Shown here piece by piece: positions 6,301 to 9,029 of a DNA stretch of 9,029 nucleotides. Below the pieces are notes generated by a model, which saw only the letters and a list, made by a program, of their open reading frames with translations, was not told where the DNA came from and ran no database searches. The first letter of the stretch is position 1; each line of letters opens with the position of its first letter. The translations under genes and the position numbers were made by a program. The DNA is from an uncultured Pseudobdellovibrionaceae bacterium (GTDB lineage Bacteria > Bdellovibrionota > Bdellovibrionia > Bdellovibrionales > Bdellovibrionaceae): the NCBI GenBank assembly GCA_937900305.1, contig CALCCV010000706.1, forward strand, positions 1 through 9,029, written 5' to 3'.

Positions 6301-9029
6301 TTGACATCCGCTGCGGCGGCAACTGTAACATCCAGTTTTGCAGTGACGGCGACACTCTCTTTAGCTTCGGCAGATTTTACTTCCGGTGATGTCTCTGTCA
6401 CCGGGGGCACAGTTGCAAACTTTAGCGCAGGTTCAAGTACGAGCTATACCTTTGACGTTGTGCCCGATGCCCAGCAAGCCAGCCCAGGATTGATTTCCAT
6501 TTCTGTAGCCGCTGGGACCATGACAGGTTCAGCGCTTGGCAATGCCAACACGGTCTCAAACACCCTCACGCGAACGGCGACGGCTCTCACGCAAAGCTGG
6601 AGTACAACACTGACTTCTAGCGATGCGACCGTTTTTCCGGTGACGACGGGAGTGGCCTCACTAAGCTCCACCAACCTTACGCAAACAGATTTTACGGCGG
6701 GCACTCACGTTGGGACGACTTATGATGCCACAGCCGGAAAGCTGACGTTGAGTTCGACTTTACCGAGTCCAAAGGAACTCGATAGCAGTTGGGCTCCGAA
6801 GTGGTCTAATCTTGTTTGGTACTGGAAAATGAATGGCACAGGACAGGTTTCTGGCAGTGGCGGAACCACCGTCGATAAGGGTGGAACCACTTGCGGAAAG
6901 TGGGCAGGTCCAGGATCAGTTGGGACCTATTCCACTGGTAAGCTCAACACAGGCCTTTTAAACGACAGTTACTACGGTCCTATAGAACAGTGTAGTGCTA
7001 CTAATATTTCAAATATTTCGGACAACCTCAGTTTCGGAGGTTGGGTTAAACAGGTTGGGGGCACACCGACCTCTTATGGAACTTTATTTTTAAACTACAA
7101 AGACGCTTCTTCGCCACAGCTGCGCATTCAAAGAAACGCTGCAAACAACACACTTTATCTGCGAGTCGACACTTCGGCTGCGTCCAGCCAGGCGTGCACC
7201 TTCTCAAACACATCCGTTGTTTTGGACGGTTCTTGGCACCACATCCTATTCACCCTCGGCTCTGGTACCGTCAGCTATTATGTCGACGGTTTGTTATCAA
7301 TGTCATGTGCTTACTCCCACGGCTCAGGATTTGCTTCAGGAGCCTCATTAGTGGAGTTTTGGGGACTCACGGCGAACGGACAAACTTATTTCGACGAGTG
7401 GGGTGTCTGGAACCAGGTGCTGACTGCGGATGAAGTTGGTTATCTTCACAGAAAGCAAAATCCCAATTCCACCCAGTCCGAGCTTGATTCTTCATGGACT
7501 CCACATTGGAGCGATCTTGTTGGGTACTGGAATATGAACAATGATTGGAAAGATCAATCTGGCAACTCTAATAACGGTAGCGCGACTGGCTCCGTTTCTT
7601 TCTCAACTGATGTCAAACTTGGTAGTTATGCAGGGAGTATTCTTGGCTCAACAAGTAATTTAAGTTATGTTCAGATACCTAACTCCTCAACTCTTCAAGA
7701 TGTGCAGGAATCTAACTTTTCAATCGCCGGTTGGTTTAAACCATTGAGCGTCCCTGCAAACACGAGTACTGATGATCAAGAATATGCGATATTGATGAAG
7801 TCTGGCTACAATATGGGGCTCAGTTATACGTACGCCAAGAAATTTAGTATGAAGTTATGGCAGTCAAATGGATCTCCTAAATCCGCTATTTCACAGCACA
7901 CCTTTGAGACCAATCAGTATTATTACTTAGTTGGCACGGTGGATTTTACCAATCAAAAAATTAGACTCTACGTTGATGGCATTCTCGAAAAAGAGTCAAG
8001 CTTTGATGGAACGATCAAAGAGCTCAATACCAATACCTGGTTTTTGGGCTTAGCTGCCAACGGTGGAGCTTCACGCCTTCCAGCTTACGGCAACTTTGAT
8101 GAATTCGGAATTTGGAAAACGGTATTGACAGCATCTGACGTTCTGCAAATTTACAATCGCCAGCAGAGCAAATTCGGAGGAGCTTACATTTCACCCATTC
8201 AAGCGCTCAATACTACAAGTTCTTGGAGATCAACGAACTGGAGTTCTTCTTTGCCCTTCCTTAAGGAACTCCCAGGCGACACCAACGCCGACACTACTCC
8301 CGACAGTGAGACTTCAGCAGAGTACTCGGGAGTTTCTGCGAATTTAGGGAGCAGTCTTGAAGGCCTTTGGCATCTTGATGAAGCGTCTTGGAATGGGACG
8401 ACTTCAGAAATCAAAGACTCTTCTGGAAAGTCCCGCCATGGCACGGCCCAAAATGGTGCGAGTGTCACGAGCGGCATCTTCAAAAATGGAGCGATGTTAG
8501 TTTCTTCGAGTTCTCAAAATATTCGATCCTCAAATTTTAATATGGGAACTATTCCTGGTGCCAGCTTTGCGTTTTGGACAAAAAATAATAAAAAGCAAAT
8601 TGTTGCCAAGCAAGGAATGGTATTCAAAGCACCGTCCGCGATTGAAGTTATATTTAACAGCAGTGGCGCATTAGTCATGTATATATCAAATAATTCCGCC
8701 TTCCATATTGCAGCCACTTCACCCATCTACTCAGATTGGGATACTTGGCATCACGTGGTTGCAACGTATGACGGATCTTTCGCGTCCATCTATAGAGATG
8801 GGGTTCTCGTCGCGCAATCGGCGGCGGGGATCGAGTCTGGTTCGATTCCAGGTGGCATCAGTATAGCCAAATTTGGTGCTTCCAGTGCTGGAACTTCAAA
8901 TGATCCTTATGATGGATATTTAGATGAAATTGCTTTGTGGAGTCGCGGACTCTCATCTACAGAAGTTAAGCAACTCTATCGCCGCGGCGCTAATCGCAAC
9001 AAATTCCAGTTCCGCACCTGCACAGATCG
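3250..9029 (+). CDS. Very large surface lipoprotein with Ig-like repeats and three LamG-like domains (partial, C-terminus off window)
   Basis: The frame stays open from ATG 3250 to the right edge: 1926 codons without a stop. The N-terminus is a lipoprotein signal peptide (basic MRRRQ, hydrophobic WAVVLIFLSAC, Cys29). Serine at +2 suggests outer-membrane sorting. Residues 30 to about 315 are unrecognised, with Cys72 and Cys129 possibly paired, and end in an Ig/PKD-like stretch (YKWKVDG, HTLVLSVGQDNG). Ig-like domains follow at about 318-415, 418-515 and 517-617, then five homologous units at 618-1112. A linker (1113-1175) leads to LamG/concanavalin-like domains at about 1176-1406, 1411-1640 and 1703-1915. 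Each carries a W-H-H or equivalent strand, a Y-x-DG strand and a closing DE-x-G/A-x-W motif. The sequence is rich in Ser, Thr, Ala, Gly and Val, typical of secreted repeat proteins. An adhesin or glycan/protein-binding surface role is inferred from domain types; no enzymatic motif was seen. The gene is divergent from the phosphatase operon. Confidence 0.85.
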   Translation, partial: MRRRQLLNQFKNFNSGLVWAVVLIFLSACSENGELEYFNGGPKGSSLQGKALIFEPGSQAVSSLSQTMLTSCSDKRVTLHKVKTDGTIDATAVGESEVDAEGSFQIPDAKSFAIAEGGVINYVLKATGCEQEFYRPVTDFTEQDISMGTTFLGFVHYIDSTSKTNLNAMTIADAKNVIASLSQINGLDLNSSFNAIVNDASQKQAFESLTGISLDQLKNIPPQSVTTTLPTVIKEGQSNALTAQAIHWYSGYQKAYKWKVDGNDLASTDQFTWSVDKNSQGAHTLVLSVGQDNGSGGVDLTKPVFQKTIATMTENTYPAIAPVISAPQYVNTSSVAVSITTGAALMNCATFSSMALVEGFLPPLASEFTKTCMTAGTQTETLSLSSGVGTKYISLWTKDAQGNVSATYQGTFVTVDQTPPTVSIGDITGTKTAGSSLNVTWDGADTSGLSELKLQYAADATTFTDVANLLSNSTSPYVWTVPFDQVTTAKLKIIATDNAGNTNSVLTSSFAIDASLPGPPSATLSGAPAVTNASSYTLAIAMTEAVTGLSESDFAVTNGAASNLVSINQASYTIDITSSIASGSSGTVTVKILAGTFQDVTASVSAADSNTSSTIVDRQSPSVTLTSAAPSSTNGNITVTATFSESVTGFDSSDLTVGNAVVTSFSGSGATYNFLLTPLLNNPVTVQVLAGASQDAAGNTNSDSNTLSRTYDAIQPTVTLTSATTNPTNGAIAVTATFSENVTGFDDTDVTVTNATVGAVAGSGTTYTFTVTPTIGVGAAGTVTIQVPINKAIDSATNQNSASNTLSYSVDKVAPTVALTSATTDPTNGTILVTATFSKSVTGFTSSSVATTSANVSAVAGSGATYAFNVAPTTAAGAAGTVTIQIAASAGQDSAGNNNTASNTLSFSIDKVVPTVALTSASPDPTSSSVTIAVIFSESVTGFDAADFTLSNGTVSSVTGSGDTYSVVIAPTVAAQSTGTLSIQVNASSAMDTAGNTNTVGSNTLTRSIDMRGPTVTLTSAAAATVTSSFAVTATLSLASADFTSGDVSVTGGTVANFSAGSSTSYTFDVVPDAQQASPGLISISVAAGTMTGSALGNANTVSNTLTRTATALTQSWSTTLTSSDATVFPVTTGVASLSSTNLTQTDFTAGTHVGTTYDATAGKLTLSSTLPSPKELDSSWAPKWSNLVWYWKMNGTGQVSGSGGTTVDKGGTTCGKWAGPGSVGTYSTGKLNTGLLNDSYYGPIEQCSATNISNISDNLSFGGWVKQVGGTPTSYGTLFLNYKDASSPQLRIQRNAANNTLYLRVDTSAASSQACTFSNTSVVLDGSWHHILFTLGSGTVSYYVDGLLSMSCAYSHGSGFASGASLVEFWGLTANGQTYFDEWGVWNQVLTADEVGYLHRKQNPNSTQSELDSSWTPHWSDLVGYWNMNNDWKDQSGNSNNGSATGSVSFSTDVKLGSYAGSILGSTSNLSYVQIPNSSTLQDVQESNFSIAGWFKPLSVPANTSTDDQEYAILMKSGYNMGLSYTYAKKFSMKLWQSNGSPKSAISQHTFETNQYYYLVGTVDFTNQKIRLYVDGILEKESSFDGTIKELNTNTWFLGLAANGGASRLPAYGNFDEFGIWKTVLTASDVLQIYNRQQSKFGGAYISPIQALNTTSSWRSTNWSSSLPFLKELPGDTNADTTPDSETSAEYSGVSANLGSSLEGLWHLDEASWNGTTSEIKDSSGKSRHGTAQNGASVTSGIFKNGAMLVSSSSQNIRSSNFNMGTIPGASFAFWTKNNKKQIVAKQGMVFKAPSAIEVIFNSSGALVMYISNNSAFHIAATSPIYSDWDTWHHVVATYDGSFASIYRDGVLVAQSAAGIESGSIPGGISIAKFGASSAGTSNDPYDGYLDEIALWSRGLSSTEVKQLYRRGANRNKFQFRTCTD
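4198..5100 (+). other. Three divergent Ig-like domains preceding the repeat array
   Basis: Residues about 317-617 of the lipoprotein. The first (318-415) has YISLWTKDAQGNVSATY and a possible Cys348-Cys372 pair. The second (418-515) opens TPPTVSIGDI and closes KIIATDNAGNTNSV. The third (517-617) has the AVTGLSESDFAVTNGAASNL pattern that foreshadows the following tandem units. The spacing of about 100 residues and the DNAGN-type loops fit bacterial Ig-like folds; the exact family is not determined. Confidence 0.6.
5101..6585 (+). repeat. Five tandem bacterial Ig-like repeat units (about 95-101 residues each)
   Basis: Units begin at 5101, 5389, 5686, 5983 and 6283. Shared pattern: PTVTLTSA, then PTNG, VTATFSE-VTGF, a T-V-G-SGxTY core, GTVTIQV, and a closing DxAGNxNxxSNTL followed by S-x-D. 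Units 2 and 3 are each exactly 297 bases and share a 17-base identical stretch (5407-5423 and 5704-5720) plus further close matches, so they are the most recently related pair. Unit 5 is the most divergent: it lacks PTNG and the VTGF motif (LSLASADFTS instead). From memory the pattern resembles the Pfam Big_12-type bacterial Ig-like domain; this needs a profile search. Such arrays act as stalks projecting binding domains from the cell surface. Confidence 0.8.
6586..6774 (+). other. Linker between Ig repeats and LamG domains
   Basis: Residues 1113-1175 are Ser/Thr-rich (LTQSWSTTLTSSDA, DFTAGTHVGTTYDATAGKLT). The GTxYDATAGKLTLSS pattern looks like beta-strands leading into a jelly-roll domain. 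I do not recognise a named domain. Confidence 0.45.
6775..7467 (+). repeat. LamG/concanavalin-like domain 1
   Basis: Residues about 1176-1406. It opens ELDSSWAPKWSNLVWYWKMN and continues with NLSFGGWVKQ, DGSWHHILFTLGSG and VSYYVDGLLS. It closes FDEWGVWNQVLTADEV. These are the hallmark strands of the LamG-like jelly-roll family (Laminin_G_3 type). It holds four cysteines (1215, 1248, 1317, 1353) that could form two disulfides; domain 2 has none. Confidence 0.75.
7480..8160 (+). repeat. LamG/concanavalin-like domain 2
   Basis: Residues about 1411-1637. It opens ELDSSWTPHWSDLVGYWNMN, nearly the same lead-in as domain 1. It continues NFSIAGWFKP, YYYLVGTVDFTNQKIRLYVD and closes FDEFGIWKTVLTASDV then QIYNRQQ. 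The WHH strand is replaced by YYYLVG. The matching lead-in shows that lead-in plus jelly-roll duplicated as one unit. Confidence 0.75.
8356..9000 (+). repeat. LamG/concanavalin-like domain 3
   Basis: Residues about 1703-1917. It opens SLEGLWHLDEASWNG, continues with KDSSGKSRHGTAQNGA, a TWHHVVATYDG strand, IYRDGVLVAQS and a closing YLDEIALWSRGLSSTEV, then QLYRRGANR. This is the most canonical LamG_3-like copy. The lead-in is degenerate (SSWRSTNWSSSLPFLKELPG) and separated by an Asp/Thr-rich spacer. The last visible residues, KFQFRTCTD, look like the start of a further module beyond the window. Confidence 0.75.

Noticed and set aside
5101..6585. Tandem repetition as a possible CRISPR array or satellite
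   Set aside because: The period is about 297 bases, divisible by three, with variation mostly tolerated at protein level; these are coding domain repeats and not short direct repeats with spacers.
5040..6704. A series of minus-strand open frames opposite the Ig repeats, some sharing a PVTLSEN-like motif
   Set aside because: They are antisense shadows of the repeat units; the shared motif is the reverse reading of the conserved VTATFSE-VTGF coding segment. The plus-strand frame is continuous and has clear domains.
8199..8726. Two minus-strand open frames of 94 and 70 codons near the right end
   Set aside because: They are opposite the spacer and third LamG domain, whose plus-strand coding is clear, and they show no recognisable domain.
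3250..9029. Possibility that the long plus-strand frame is two or more genes or has a frameshift
   Set aside because: Translation stays in one frame through all Ig and LamG domains to the right edge without an internal stop, and domain spacing is regular.

Overview
The window reads as ordinary, gene-dense chromosomal DNA of a Gram-negative bacterium with roughly balanced base composition. The best guess is a Bdellovibrio-like organism (Bdellovibrionota). This rests on three things: a Cache-HAMP-SpoIIE phosphatase beside a FecR-domain protein, a very long lipoprotein combining bacterial Ig-like and LamG-type domains, and a block ending in YRRGANR, which I recall as common in LamG proteins of that group. 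The assignment is inference; no marker gene or RNA gene is present to confirm it.

Layout: two genes run leftward on the minus strand. The first in transcription order (about 3061 to 1178) encodes a membrane sensor phosphatase with two membrane helices, a periplasmic Cache-like sensor, HAMP and a PPM/SpoIIE catalytic domain with its metal-binding aspartates intact. Its stop codon overlaps by four bases the GTG start of the second gene (1181 to the left edge). That gene encodes a membrane-anchored protein with a FecR domain followed by two Ig/FnIII-like modules, and it is cut by the window edge. The pair is very likely one translationally coupled operon.

A divergent intergenic region of just under 190 bp follows. 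It holds a clear ribosome binding site for the rightward gene, a weak promoter candidate and some small inverted repeats.

The rest of the window (3250 to the right edge) is a single open reading frame of at least 1926 codons with no stop. It encodes a secreted lipoprotein: an N-terminal lipobox, an unrecognised N-terminal region, several Ig-like domains including about five homologous tandem units of roughly 99 residues, then three LamG/concanavalin-like jelly-roll domains. A surface-exposed adhesin or ligand-binding protein is the natural reading. The ligand cannot be told from the sequence.

Working together: the phosphatase probably dephosphorylates a STAS-type anti-sigma antagonist or similar protein in response to a periplasmic signal, with the FecR protein as a coupled periplasmic partner. 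The divergent lipoprotein may simply be a neighbour, although a shared intergenic region leaves co-regulation possible. I found no mobile element, CRISPR array, tRNA, rRNA or phage gene, and nothing that clearly amounts to an undescribed system.
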